A DNA stretch of 64,000 bases. Source: Nocardia flavorosea. GTDB lineage: Bacteria; Actinomycetota; Actinomycetes; Mycobacteriales; Mycobacteriaceae. The translations under genes and the position numbers were made by a program. The notes under the pieces are model-generated. The model was not told where the DNA came from and made no database searches. It saw only the letters and a program-made list of their open reading frames with translations. The stretch is taken from assembly GCF_015477805.1 (NCBI RefSeq), contig NZ_JADLQL010000005.1, positions 248,001 to 312,000 on the forward strand, written 5' to 3'. Positions 9,726-18,934 of this stretch are shown here, piece by piece. Numbering within the stretch: the stretch's first letter is position 1; the number at the start of each line of letters is the position of its first letter.

Positions 9726-10784
9726 ATGAGCGTGCGCAGCTGGCCCCAGATGCTCGGGGCGCTCGCCGACGGACACGACCTCACCGCGGACGATACGAAC
9801 TGGGTGATCGACGAGATCTTCACCGACAACTCCACCGCCGCGCAGATCGCCGCGTTCGGGGTCGCCATGAAGATCAAAGGCCCCACCCCCGCCGAACTGT
9901 CGGGTATGGCGCGCGGGATGCTCGGTCACGCGCGGCTGGTGAAGATCGACGGCGACGCGGTGGACATCGTGGGCACCGGCGGCGATCGGTCGGGTTCGGT
10001 CAATATCTCCACCATGTCCGCGATCGTTGTCGCCGCGGCCGGTGTGCCGGTGGTCAAGCACGGTAACCGGGCCGCCTCCTCCAAGAGCGGCGGCGCGGAC
10101 GTGCTCGAGGCGCTCGGCGTGAAACTCGCGCTCGGGCCGGAATCGGTGGCCCGGTGCGTGCGCGAGGTCGGGATCGGTTTCTGCTTCGCCTCACTGTTCC
10201 ATTCGGGGCTGCGATTCGCCGGGCCGGCCCGCAAGGAGATCGGGATACCGACCGTTTTCAACGTGCTGGGCCCGCTCACGAACCCGGCCCGGCCGCGCGC
10301 CGGACTGGTCGGCTGCGCGTTCCCCGATCTGTTGGAGACCATCGCCGGCGTTTTCGCCGACCGGGGAGCCGGGGCGCTGGTGGTGCGCGGCCACGACGGC
10401 CTGGACGAGATCACCACCTCCGACGCCACCGACGCCTATGTGGTGGCTGGCGGCCGGGTCCGGAAAACGGTGATCGACCCGGTGCGCCTGGGTATCCCGC
10501 GCGTTCACCTGGACGCGCTGCGCGGCGGTGACGCCCAGGTGAACGCACAGGTCGCCCGGGATGTTTTCGCCGGAGACGCGGGCGCGGTACGTGACGCCGT
10601 TCTGGTGAACTCGGCGGCCGCGATCACCGCCTACGATCTGTCCCGCGGCGCGGAACTCGACGGTGACCTCGACGATCGGCTGGTCGCCGGGATCGAACGC
10701 GCCGCAACCGCCATCGACAACGGCGCGGCCGCGACCCTGCTCGACCGCTGGGCCGCTCTCACCAGAACGCTCGGCGAGGACTGA
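9726..10784 (+). CDS. trpD: Anthranilate phosphoribosyltransferase
   Basis: Transfers phosphoribose from PRPP to anthranilate in tryptophan synthesis. 352 residues. The PRPP-binding motif GTGGD is at 83-87 and the KHGNRAASSKSGGAD loop at 111-125; a TNPARPRAGLVG segment follows. ATG 9726 is preferred over in-frame GTG 9675 because GAGGAGA lies just upstream. It stands alone, next to the respiratory operon as in mycobacteria; trpE and trpC are not in the window. A TrpF-like gene lies at 21463. Confidence 0.97.
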   Translation: MSVRSWPQMLGALADGHDLTADDTNWVIDEIFTDNSTAAQIAAFGVAMKIKGPTPAELSGMARGMLGHARLVKIDGDAVDIVGTGGDRSGSVNISTMSAIVVAAAGVPVVKHGNRAASSKSGGADVLEALGVKLALGPESVARCVREVGIGFCFASLFHSGLRFAGPARKEIGIPTVFNVLGPLTNPARPRAGLVGCAFPDLLETIAGVFADRGAGALVVRGHDGLDEITTSDATDAYVVAGGRVRKTVIDPVRLGIPRVHLDALRGGDAQVNAQVARDVFAGDAGAVRDAVLVNSAAAITAYDLSRGAELDGDLDDRLVAGIERAATAIDNGAAATLLDRWAALTRTLGED

Positions 10785-10985
10785 GCCGACCGAACCTGCC
10801 GACGGCGGGCCGGTCATGTGCTCGACGACGGTCCGGTATCCGGGGGTCGCAACGACGCCATCCGGCTACCGTGCCCGGCGAGTCATCTCCGTGGTCCCAC
10901 CGCATCTCCATCCGCGCCGATTCCGCAGGTGCAGCCGAGGACGACAGTGGTCGGCGCGGGTGTGGCCACAGGCGTGAACAAACAG

Positions 10986-11261
10986 CTACTCCCCGATGGA
11001 GAACCCGGCCTCGACATCCGCGCTCGAATAGGATTTGAACGCGATATGGGTGACGGTGCGCTGCACCCCGGGCACCTTGTCGATCCGCGCGGTGACCACC
11101 TCGGCGACCTGTTCGTGGTCGCGGACCCGCACCAACGCGATCAGGTCGACATCACCCGCGCACGAGTACACCTCGGCGACGCCTTCGGTATCGGCCACCG
11201 CCTGCGCGGTCTCCGGGATGCGCCCGTTGTCGGCCTGGATCAGAACGATCGCGGTAATCAT
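10986..11261 (-). CDS. Stand-alone Lrp/AsnC ligand-binding (RAM) domain protein
   Basis: 91-residue protein consisting only of the RAM/ACT-like effector domain of Lrp/AsnC regulators, with no DNA-binding domain. Such proteins usually oligomerise and bind amino acids, and may partner with full-length Lrp proteins. The sequence begins directly with the first beta strand (MITAIVLIQ) and includes the IPETAQAVAD and DVDLIALVRV segments. ATG 11261 has TAGGCT six bases upstream, a leaderless arrangement. The target is unknown; the neighbour trpD hints at amino-acid sensing but does not prove it. Confidence 0.85.
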   Translation of the reverse strand: MITAIVLIQADNGRIPETAQAVADTEGVAEVYSCAGDVDLIALVRVRDHEQVAEVVTARIDKVPGVQRTVTHIAFKSYSSADVEAGFSIGE

Positions 11262-11309
11262 GGGACCAGCCTAAGCACCTCCGGCCCGCGCCGGGCGCGG
11301 CAGCGCCCG

Positions 11310-13097
11310 CTAACCACGTTCCTCTGTATAGGACTGTTCGCCGCGCGCCGCGTCCGCCGCGGCGCCGGCGGCGTCGGCCCAGGTGACCCAGCGCGCCGCA
11401 CCGTGGGCGGGTTCGGCGTAGCCTTCGGCGGTCCGCACGATTCGGACTCCGGGGCGTTGCAGCCAGCGCGCGATCACGGCGACCTCCTCCGGTGGGGCAC
11501 CGCGCAGCGGCGGGGGCTGTGGCCGGGTTTCGACCAGCGGTAGTTCGGTGTGATCGGGGATGGCACCGGCCGGGCGCACGGTCTGGGCGGCGGCCACGAT
11601 CTGTTCGACCACCGGCATGGGTGGTGTGCCGCGGGGCGCGGTTCCGGCGCCCGCGAGCCGGCCGTAGCGGATCACCGCGAATTCCCAGCCGCCGGCGCCG
11701 TCGGGGTGGGCGGTGATCAACTCCGGCAGCCGGGCCAGCGCGGTGAGCCGCTGGGTGCGATGCAGGGCACGGATGACGGCGGCCGCGCGGTCGCGCAGGC
11801 GGGCGGCGGATTCGTATTGTTCGGCGGTCGCGTATTCCTCGATCCGGGCCAGCATGTGGCGGATTGCCGTATCGTCGGTGCCTGCGAAGAGGGCTCGCGC
11901 GGCCACGGGTGCCGGGGCGTAGTCGCTGACGGTGCGCGCAGTGGCGGTCGCCGCGGGGCAGCCGCCGACGGCTTCCGGTGTGCACGTGTGCAGCGCCGTC
12001 CGCGACAGTTTCGCGGTGCAGGTGCGCAGCCCGCAGTATTCGGCGAGGGTGGCGGCGATATCCGCGGCGGCGGCGCGCGCGTGGAAGGGGCCGATCGCCG
12101 GCCCGGCCGGGTCGCGCACCAGGGTGAGCCGGGGAAAGGCTTCCGCACTCAACGCGACCCACCAGGCACGTTTCGGGAACTTGGACCGGCGGTTGTAGCG
12201 CGGGGCGTGCGCGGCCAGCAAGCGCAGTTCCCGGACTCCGGCCTCCAGTCCGTGCGCGCACACCACATGGTCGACCCGGGTGGCCAGCCGGACCATCTCC
12301 TTGATCCGGCCGCGGGTTTCCGAACCGGTGAAGTAACTGCGGACCCGGCGCCGCAGGTTCACCGCGGTCCCGATATAGAGGACTTCGTCCGACGGCCCGC
12401 GGAACAGGTAGACCCCGGGCGCGGCGGGCAGGTCGACGGCCAGGGCGCGTTTGGCGCGTTGGCCCGCGGTGACATCGGGGAGGTAGTCGATCAATTCGGG
12501 GAGGCTGTGCACGCCCTGGTTGCCGACTCTTCCGATGAGCGCGTGCAGGACGTCCACGGTGGCGCGCGCATCGTCGAGGGCGCGGTGGGTGGGGGTGGTA
12601 GTCGCACCGAGCAGTTGCGCCAGGTAGCCGAGCCGCACCGAGGGCGCCTCGTCGCGGCCGAGTACCCGCCGCGCGAGCCGCACCGTACACACCACCTGCG
12701 GCCGGGGCCACGGCGTTTCGCAGCGCGCCGCCGCGGCCTTCAGGAAGCCGATATCGAAGCGGGCATTGTGTGCGACGAGCACCGCCCCGGCCGCGAACTC
12801 CAGGAAACCGGGCAGCACCGCTTCGATGGCCGGTGCCGCCCGCACCATCGCCGTGGTGATCCCGGTGACCTGGACGACCGCGGGCGGGATGGACCGCCCC
12901 GGATCGACGAGAGTGGCGAATTCACCGAGCACCTCACCGCCGCGCACCTTTACGGCGCCGATCTCGGTGATGGCGTCCTCGGCCGGGCTGGTACCGGTGG
13001 TTTCCAGATCGACGACCACGAACGTGGTGTCGTAGAGCGGGGTGTCGAGCTGATCGAATGCCAGCTGCCGGGCATGCAGCGGCATCGGTTCGGACAC
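11310..13097 (-). CDS. DnaQ-like exonuclease fused to a UvrC-type GIY-YIG nuclease (DEDD-Cho fusion)
   Basis: Probable DNA-repair nuclease. An N-terminal DEDDh 3'-5' exonuclease has VVVDLETTG (D30, E32), the HNARFDIGFL motif and HRALDDAR. A GIY-YIG domain follows (PGVYLF then VLYIGTAVNL), and after it a UVR-like coiled segment (EEYATAEQYESAARLRDRA). The C-terminal UvrC endonuclease and HhH domains are absent, so it would make only one incision, as Cho does. About 595 residues. It corresponds to M. tuberculosis Rv2191. The start is GTG 13097 or ATG 13085; neither has a clear ribosome site. Confidence 0.88.
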   Translation of the reverse strand: MSEPMPLHARQLAFDQLDTPLYDTTFVVVDLETTGTSPAEDAITEIGAVKVRGGEVLGEFATLVDPGRSIPPAVVQVTGITTAMVRAAPAIEAVLPGFLEFAAGAVLVAHNARFDIGFLKAAAARCETPWPRPQVVCTVRLARRVLGRDEAPSVRLGYLAQLLGATTTPTHRALDDARATVDVLHALIGRVGNQGVHSLPELIDYLPDVTAGQRAKRALAVDLPAAPGVYLFRGPSDEVLYIGTAVNLRRRVRSYFTGSETRGRIKEMVRLATRVDHVVCAHGLEAGVRELRLLAAHAPRYNRRSKFPKRAWWVALSAEAFPRLTLVRDPAGPAIGPFHARAAAADIAATLAEYCGLRTCTAKLSRTALHTCTPEAVGGCPAATATARTVSDYAPAPVAARALFAGTDDTAIRHMLARIEEYATAEQYESAARLRDRAAAVIRALHRTQRLTALARLPELITAHPDGAGGWEFAVIRYGRLAGAGTAPRGTPPMPVVEQIVAAAQTVRPAGAIPDHTELPLVETRPQPPPLRGAPPEEVAVIARWLQRPGVRIVRTAEGYAEPAHGAARWVTWADAAGAAADAARGEQSYTEERG

Positions 13098-13640
13098 GGC
13101 GAGCAGGGTACGGAGTGGGTCCGACAAGTAGAGCGATACCGGACCGTGACGATCGCATCGACGGACACCGGAACCTGTCCCTGTTCCCCGGCCAGAGCCC
13201 AATGACCACATAACTGTGCGTCAGCTCACAGTCGATGTCCATTTGCTATTCAATTGCCCGGAAATTCGCGAAATGGTCGACCGGCCCAAAACTTGTTCCA
13301 CCACGCCGGGCAAATAAGCAGCCGCGCCCCATCCACGCCATTGTCACCACCGAGACATCCACCCGCTCGCGCTGGAGAAATTGCACGACAATCGGGAACA
13401 CATCGGCTGTAACGCGACCGATCCGGCCGCCGCGCCCGACCGGGACGTAACCGCGACGCAATCGAACAGACCGCTGTGACCCATCTCGCACAATTTGCCA
13501 GCAGGAAGCTGTCCGATACACGCTTATCCCCGTCTCAGGCTTTACAAATCACCGTGATCTGTTCGTAATCTTTTCGAGACCTCGCGGAGTTCGGCGCACC
13601 ACCCCGGTGCCGCCGGCGGGGAAATCGGAAGGACCGCATC
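13098..13640. other. Leader/promoter region upstream of the NlpC/P60 genes
   Basis: The region is less GC-rich than its surroundings. It holds an inverted 8-mer, TTGCCCGG at 13254-13261 and CCGGGCAA at 13306-13313, around a TTCGCGAA palindrome. Several GTAAC words occur (13409, 13447). I find no match to the c-di-AMP (ydaO) riboswitch that precedes some cell-wall hydrolase genes. No credible gene. Confidence 0.45.
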
Positions 13641-14219
13641 ATGGCGTTCAACACCGTCAAGCGACAGGCGCGGCGGGCTGCCGCAACCGGAGCCGTCGGC
13701 GCTGCCACCCTGGGCGCGTTCCTGCTGCCCGCCGCCCCGGCAGCCGCCCAGCCGGTGACCATCCACGGCGTGGGCACCTTCGAGGTGCCCAACGGGATCC
13801 CGATCCCGGCAGGCATTCCCGGCGTCGAAGCCCCCAACTCCCCCGCCACGCCGCCGCCTTTCGTGACCCCCAGCAAGACCGCCGGCGATCTGGCACTGGA
13901 CGCGGCACTGTCGAAGGTCGGCGCCCCGTACGTCTACGGCGCCGCCGGCCCGGACGCCTTCGACTGCTCCGGCCTGGTGCAGTGGTCGTATAGACAGGCG
14001 GGGGTCGAGCTACCCCGTACCAGCGGCGCCCAACTGTCCGCCGGCGCCCCCATTTCACTCAACGACCTCCGCCCCGGCGATGTCGTGTCGTTCTACGGCG
14101 GCGGCCATTCGGGCCTGTACGCCGGCGACGGCAACGTGGTCCACGCGGCCACCTCCGGTACCCCGGTTCAGCTGGCGCCCATCTCGTCGATGCCGTTCGC
14201 CGGAGCGCGCCGCTACTGA
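13641..14219 (+). CDS. Secreted NlpC/P60 peptidoglycan endopeptidase (short form)
   Basis: Expected to cleave the D-Glu-mDAP bond of peptide stems outside the membrane. A Sec signal peptide (about 1-36, ending APAAAQ) is followed by a short Pro-rich linker and the papain-like domain from residue 83. The catalytic residues are C109 in FDCSGLV, H156 in GHSGLY and H168. 192 residues, with no coiled coil. ATG 13641 is preceded by GGAAGGA. A larger paralogue lies 160 bp downstream, so this may be a duplicated hydrolase pair. Confidence 0.92.
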   Translation: MAFNTVKRQARRAAATGAVGAATLGAFLLPAAPAAAQPVTIHGVGTFEVPNGIPIPAGIPGVEAPNSPATPPPFVTPSKTAGDLALDAALSKVGAPYVYGAAGPDAFDCSGLVQWSYRQAGVELPRTSGAQLSAGAPISLNDLRPGDVVSFYGGGHSGLYAGDGNVVHAATSGTPVQLAPISSMPFAGARRY

Positions 14220-14382
14220 GCCGGCCACGGTCCCGCGGGGTTCCACGCGGCGCGGTCCATTCATCCGACGACATGACTGTTCCGTGCCGTACTGGACACC
14301 CCGCGGGCCCGTTCCGTAACCTAATCGAGACCTTCACCGGTTCATCGCACAGCGTCACAGGGAGAGCGGGGCACGGCAGGCC

Positions 14383-15465
14383 GTGGCAACACATCATCGG
14401 AGTCACTGCAATCCGGGGCCGTCTCGCCGGCCCGCCCGCACCGTTCTCGCGGCGGGCCTGCTGGCGGCGGCGCTCTACGGTGGCGGGCCCGCCGGCGCCG
14501 ACCCGATCCCCGCGCCCGCGCCGGCCTCGGCGACCGAAGCGGTCCAGCAGATGATCGACCTGTCCCGACAGGCCGAACAGCTCAATCAGCAGGCCCTCAC
14601 CGCACAGGCCGACCTCGACGCGAAACTGGCGATCCAGCACGATGCCGAGGCAAAACTGGCAGCGGCGACCGCGGCCGTCGACGCGGCCCGCAACGAGGTG
14701 GCCAAGTACCGCCCGATGATCGATCGCACCGCCATCGCCGCCTACCAGGGCGCGCGCACCAACCGGCTGTTCTCCGTACTGGTCAGCGATTCACCGCAGC
14801 AACTCCTCGACCAGATGTCGACGTTGGACGTGGTCGCCACCCAAACCTCCGACCAGCTCAAACAGTACAAACGTGCCACCGACGCGGCCACGGCCGCGCA
14901 ATCGGCCGCCCGGACCGCCGCCGATTCCGCTCGCGCCGCCGCCGATCAGGCCAATGCCGTCCGCGCCGATGTGGACCGTAAACAAACCGATCTCCAGAAC
15001 GCCGTCGCCAAGGTCATCGAGGTCTGGGGCACCCTGTCCACCGCAGACCGGGCCGCTCTCGCCGGCTCCCCCTTCCCTCCGGGTTTCGATCGGGACAGCC
15101 TGCTGGCGGATCTCGTCCCCGGCAGCGGTACCAGCGCGCTGGCCGCCGGGCTGACCCGCGTCGGCGACCCCTACGTCTGGGGCGCCACCGGCCCCGACCA
15201 GTTCGACTGTTCGGGCTTGGTGCAGTGGGCGTTCGCGCAGGTCGGCAAGCAGGTTCCGCGCACGAGTTCGGCGCAGGCCGCCTACGGCACCCCGGTGGAT
15301 CGCGCGGATCTGCAGCCCGGCGATGTCGTTTTCTTCTACGACGACATCTCGCACGTGGGCATCTACGCCGGGAACGGCCTCATGCTGCACGCCTCCACCT
15401 TCGGGGTCCCCGTGGCCGTGGCCCCGATGGATTCCACCCCCTACCATTCGGCGCGCCGCTACTGA
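14383..15465 (+). CDS. Secreted NlpC/P60 endopeptidase with N-terminal coiled coil (RipC-like)
   Basis: Counterpart of M. tuberculosis Rv2190c (RipC). A signal peptide (about 1-40) leads to a long Ala/Gln-rich coiled coil (about 50-205) that in this family holds the enzyme inactive or recruits FtsEX. The C-terminal NlpC/P60 domain has FDCSGLVQW with the catalytic cysteine and SHVGIY with the histidine. 360 residues. GTG 14383 gives a complete signal peptide; GGAGAG lies a little far upstream, so the exact start is uncertain. The gene precedes pimB' as in mycobacteria. Confidence 0.9.
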   Translation: MATHHRSHCNPGPSRRPARTVLAAGLLAAALYGGGPAGADPIPAPAPASATEAVQQMIDLSRQAEQLNQQALTAQADLDAKLAIQHDAEAKLAAATAAVDAARNEVAKYRPMIDRTAIAAYQGARTNRLFSVLVSDSPQQLLDQMSTLDVVATQTSDQLKQYKRATDAATAAQSAARTAADSARAAADQANAVRADVDRKQTDLQNAVAKVIEVWGTLSTADRAALAGSPFPPGFDRDSLLADLVPGSGTSALAAGLTRVGDPYVWGATGPDQFDCSGLVQWAFAQVGKQVPRTSSAQAAYGTPVDRADLQPGDVVFFYDDISHVGIYAGNGLMLHASTFGVPVAVAPMDSTPYHSARRY

Positions 15466-15510
15466 GCCCCGGAGCGGCATCCGGCAGCGTCCGCCAATAG
15501 TGTGAGTCGT

Positions 15511-16635
15511 ATGGCTCGAACTCTGCTGGTTACCAATGATTTCCCGCCGCGTCCGGGAGGTATCCAGTCCTATCTGCAGGCGCTGACCGGTCAGTTGCCG
15601 CCCGACGATCTGGTCGTCTACGCCCCCCGCTGGCGCGGTGACAGTCATATCCGGTTCGACGCACAGCAGCCGTTCCAGGTGGTCCGCCATCCCACCTCCC
15701 TCATGCTGCCCACCCCCGCCGTCGCGCGCCGGGCACGTAAACTGCTGCGCTCCGAAGGCTGCGAAACGGTCTGGTTCGGGGCCGCCGCCCCCCTGGCCCT
15801 GCTATCTCCGTTGCTGCGCCGGGCCGGTGCCGAACGAATCATCGCCAGCACACACGGGCACGAAGTGGGCTGGTCGATGCTGCCGGCCGCACGGCAGGCG
15901 CTGCGGGTCATCGGCGAGAACACCGATATCGTCACCTACGTCAGCAAATACACTCGGCGCCGGTTCGCGGCCGCCTTCGGGCCGGATGCCGCACTCGAGC
16001 ATCTGCCGCCGGGCGTGGACACCGAGAAGTTCCGCCCCGACCCGGCCGCCCGCGCCGAACTGCGCAAACGGTACAATCTCGGCGATCGGCCCACGATCCT
16101 GTGCCTGTCGCGGCTGGTCCCGCGCAAGGGACAGGACATCTTGCTGATCGCCATGCGCTGGATCCGGGAGCGTATTCCCGGCGCGGTCCTGGTGATCGCC
16201 GGTAGCGGCCCGTACGAAGACCGGCTACGCGGGTTCGCCGACGCACTCGACCTCGGCGACGATGTCGTGTTCACCGGCCGGGTGCCCGCGGCCGAGCTCG
16301 CCGCACACCACACCATCGCCGATGTTTTCGCTATGCCCGCCCGAACCCGCGGCGCGGGCCTGGACGTCGAAGGTCTCGGCATCGTCTATCTGGAGGCCTC
16401 CGCCAGTGGTGTGCCCGTGGTCGCCGGAATGTCGGGCGGCGCACCGGAAACCGTGCTGGACGGCGAAACCGGACGGGTCGTCGACGGCCGCCGCGCCGAC
16501 CTGGTCGCCGAAGCGATCGCCGATATCCTCGCCGACCGCGAGGCAGCCGCCGCCATGGGCGCCGCGGGCCGCGCCTTCGTCGACCGCCACTGGCGCTGGG
16601 ACACCCTGGGCGCCCGCCTCCGCGGGTTCCTGTAA
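15511..16635 (+). CDS. pimB: Phosphatidylinositol alpha-mannoside mannosyltransferase PimB'
   Basis: GT-B (GT4) glycosyltransferase that adds the second mannose from GDP-mannose to PIM1 at the inner membrane face, leading to PIMs and lipoarabinomannan. 374 residues. The N-terminal PPRPGGIQSY acceptor loop, the SRLVPRKGQD motif and the donor-site segment EGLGIVYLEA agree with the family. ATG 15511 is chosen over GTG 15502 because TAGTGT ends seven bases before it, the leaderless spacing used repeatedly here. Confidence 0.93.
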   Translation: MARTLLVTNDFPPRPGGIQSYLQALTGQLPPDDLVVYAPRWRGDSHIRFDAQQPFQVVRHPTSLMLPTPAVARRARKLLRSEGCETVWFGAAAPLALLSPLLRRAGAERIIASTHGHEVGWSMLPAARQALRVIGENTDIVTYVSKYTRRRFAAAFGPDAALEHLPPGVDTEKFRPDPAARAELRKRYNLGDRPTILCLSRLVPRKGQDILLIAMRWIRERIPGAVLVIAGSGPYEDRLRGFADALDLGDDVVFTGRVPAAELAAHHTIADVFAMPARTRGAGLDVEGLGIVYLEASASGVPVVAGMSGGAPETVLDGETGRVVDGRRADLVAEAIADILADREAAAAMGAAGRAFVDRHWRWDTLGARLRGFL

Positions 16636-16661
16636 ACACGGCATCTACTACGCTCAGCCGG

Positions 16662-17039
16662 GTGAGCAGTATCCAGGTCGCCGACCAGACCTTTCTCGCC
16701 GCGCCGGGCGCCGCGGTGGCCGCTGTGCTGTCCGCTCCGGGTAAGTGGCGCAGCTGGTGGCCCGATCTCGAACTCGATGTCCGGGAGGACCGGGGTGAGA
16801 AGGGTATTCGCTGGTCGGTGCGGGGTGCGCTGACCGGCACCATGGAGGTGTGGCTGGAACCGTCGCTGGACGGGGTGATCCTGCACTACTTCCTGCACGC
16901 CGAGCCCCCGCGGCAGTTGCCGCCGCGCAAACTCGCCGCGGCCAACCGGCAGCGGCGGATCGCGGGCAAGGTGATGTCGTTCGAACTCAAGGACCGGCTC
17001 GAGGGCGACCGGCCGGCCGGAGTCTCTCCCTGCAACTGA
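16662..17039 (+). CDS. SRPBCC/START-like protein (Rv2186c position)
   Basis: 125-residue protein of the helix-grip (SRPBCC) fold that binds hydrophobic ligands, with a WRSWWPDLELDV segment and a C-terminal helix. The ligand is unknown. It lies between pimB' and a second SRPBCC gene, as the conserved pair does in mycobacteria, although the acyl-CoA ligase fadD15 found there in M. tuberculosis is absent. GTG 16662 has TACGCT seven bases upstream (leaderless). Confidence 0.8.
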   Translation: MSSIQVADQTFLAAPGAAVAAVLSAPGKWRSWWPDLELDVREDRGEKGIRWSVRGALTGTMEVWLEPSLDGVILHYFLHAEPPRQLPPRKLAAANRQRRIAGKVMSFELKDRLEGDRPAGVSPCN

Positions 17040-17081
17040 CGAATTCCATACCGCACCGCCGAAAGGAACCACTGAGCACCT

Positions 17082-17519
17082 ATGGCCGACCGGACCCAGA
17101 GATCGATCGTCATCGCGGCGCCCGCCCCGCAGGTGATGTCCGTTATCGCCGATCTGGCGTCCTACCCGGAATGGGTATCGGCGGCCAAATCGGTGGAGGT
17201 ACTCGAAACCGGACCCGACGGTCGCGCGCGCACCGCTCGTTTCGTGCTGGACGCCGGTGTCGTCAAGGACACCTACGTGCTGTCCTACACCTGGCGCCCC
17301 GATGATCTTGCGGTGAGCTGGACGCTGGTGCGCGGTGAACTGCAGAAAGCGCAGGAAGGCCGTTACGAACTGGTCGAGCAGCCGGACGGCGGCACCGAGG
17401 TGCGCTACGAACTGACCGTGGACCTGACCATTCCGATGATCGGCATGTTCAAACGCAAGGCGGAGAAGGTGATCACCGATACCGCGCTCAAGGAACTGAA
17501 GAAACGGGTCGAAGGCTGA
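17082..17519 (+). CDS. SRPBCC family protein (Rv2185c-like)
   Basis: 145-residue START-like domain protein beginning TQRSIVIAAP with the conserved YPEWV turn and a C-terminal helix. Proteins of this family bind lipids or polyketides in a deep pocket. ATG 17082 has GAAAGGA upstream. The stop codon lies within the region where the next reading frame may begin, which suggests an operon with the downstream ATPase. Confidence 0.85.
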   Translation: MADRTQRSIVIAAPAPQVMSVIADLASYPEWVSAAKSVEVLETGPDGRARTARFVLDAGVVKDTYVLSYTWRPDDLAVSWTLVRGELQKAQEGRYELVEQPDGGTEVRYELTVDLTIPMIGMFKRKAEKVITDTALKELKKRVEG

Positions 17520-17599
17520 CCGGGCCGCGCAGCACCGGGACGCAGACCGGGCCCGACGGCGCGCCGGGCCGCCTCCGGCGCGCGCGGACGCGGGTCGAA

Positions 17600-18934
17600 T
17601 TGTTCGTCGGCAAGGGCGGTGTCGGTAAGACGACACTGGCCTGCGCGCAAGCCATGGGACATGCCCGGACCGGGCAGCGGGTTCTGCTGGCTTCGCTGGA
17701 CCAGGCGCATTCCCTCGGGGACGCACTGGGTTTCCGGTTCGCGCACGATCCGGGTGCGGTCCCCGGAATGATCCGGGTCATCCCTGGTCTCGAGGTGATC
17801 GAACTCGATTCGCTGGCACTGCTAGAGGATCGTTTCCGGGAGATCGCCGGTGTACTGGCGGCCGATACCGGCCACGACCACGGATTCGATCTGAGCGCGC
17901 TGGATCCGGCCGAGCTCACCGGGCTGCCCGGTGTCCAGGAACTGCTGATGCTGGTGGAGGTCACCCAGTACGCCGCCGACGGCGAATGGGACGTGATCGT
18001 CCTCGATTGTCCGCCCACCGCCGATATGCTGCGTATCCTCACCGCGCCGGAAACTCTGCTCGGCTACCTGGACCGGATCTGGCCCCCGCATCACCGGATG
18101 ATGGCCGCGATCGGCACCGATCTGCGGCGGGCGGTGCTGGCGGCGACGATGCAGCGGATCGTCGCTGCCGTCACCGAGGTCCGCGATCTGCTCGCCGACT
18201 CCGAACGCACCAGCGCCCGGCTGATCACCCTGGCCGAACGGGTGGCGGTCGCCGAGTCGGCACGCGTGTATTCGGCGACCGCGTTGCTCGGCCTGCGTCT
18301 GCAGGCGGTGGTGGTGAACAAGGTGCTGCCGCCGGTCCCGCCGGCCGGTCCGCAACCACAGCATCCGGCGGTGCGCTGGTATACGCATCGCTACGCCGAG
18401 CAGCGGGATGTGATCGCCGGATTGCGAACATCGATGCCGGACATCCCGGTGCTGGTGGCCGGTCATACCGGTGCCGAGCCGGTAGGTATCGGACCGCTGG
18501 CCGGCCTGGCCTGCGTCGTCCCGGCCGAAGACACCGGCGACCCGGTGTCCGGGGGCGGTACCGCCGGCACCGGGCCCGGCAGCGATACCGGCCACGCCGG
18601 ACCTGTTCGGCGTGACACCGACGCCCCGATGCGCGACGATGCGGGTTCGCCGGTGGCCGCCCCGCACGCCGGCACTGCGCTTCCCGCCGTCCGGCTGGAA
18701 TCGGGCACGGGTGTGCATTCGGTATATGCGCTGCGTATCCGGCTACCGGTAGCGGATCCGGCCACGTTGCGCCTGGGACGAGTGGAGGACGATTTGATCG
18801 TGGGAGCCGACGGCCTGCGCCGGCGGTTGCGCCTGGCGCCGGTACTGCGCCGCTGCACCGTCAGCACCGCCGAACTGGACAACGGATACCTGGTGATCCG
18901 TTTCCGGCCCGACCCGCAGGAGTGGCCGCGATGA
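17600..18934 (+). CDS. ArsA/Get3-like ATPase (Rv2184c-like)
   Basis: Deviant-Walker P-loop ATPase with GKGGVGKTT at residues 4-12, a DCPPTADMLR switch II segment, and a C-terminal small beta-rich (ArsA HSP20-like) domain after a low-complexity Gly/Asp-rich linker (about 310-365). Members deliver proteins or metalloids; the substrate here is unknown. TTG 17600 is the first standard start, but it cuts into the first beta strand. The frame is open back to a CTG at 17516 that overlaps the preceding stop, so translation may begin there. It is the first of three tightly overlapping genes. Confidence 0.8.
   Translation: MFVGKGGVGKTTLACAQAMGHARTGQRVLLASLDQAHSLGDALGFRFAHDPGAVPGMIRVIPGLEVIELDSLALLEDRFREIAGVLAADTGHDHGFDLSALDPAELTGLPGVQELLMLVEVTQYAADGEWDVIVLDCPPTADMLRILTAPETLLGYLDRIWPPHHRMMAAIGTDLRRAVLAATMQRIVAAVTEVRDLLADSERTSARLITLAERVAVAESARVYSATALLGLRLQAVVVNKVLPPVPPAGPQPQHPAVRWYTHRYAEQRDVIAGLRTSMPDIPVLVAGHTGAEPVGIGPLAGLACVVPAEDTGDPVSGGGTAGTGPGSDTGHAGPVRRDTDAPMRDDAGSPVAAPHAGTALPAVRLESGTGVHSVYALRIRLPVADPATLRLGRVEDDLIVGADGLRRRLRLAPVLRRCTVSTAELDNGYLVIRFRPDPQEWPR

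Noticed and set aside
13409..13451. MtrA-type binding site (GTAAC repeats) upstream of the hydrolase
   Set aside because: The two GTAAC words are 38 bases apart, not in the close tandem spacing of known sites.
13098..13640. c-di-AMP (ydaO) riboswitch before the NlpC/P60 gene
   Set aside because: Such switches precede some cell-wall hydrolase genes, but the conserved core segments are not readable here; only a simple inverted repeat is present. A covariance scan would settle it.
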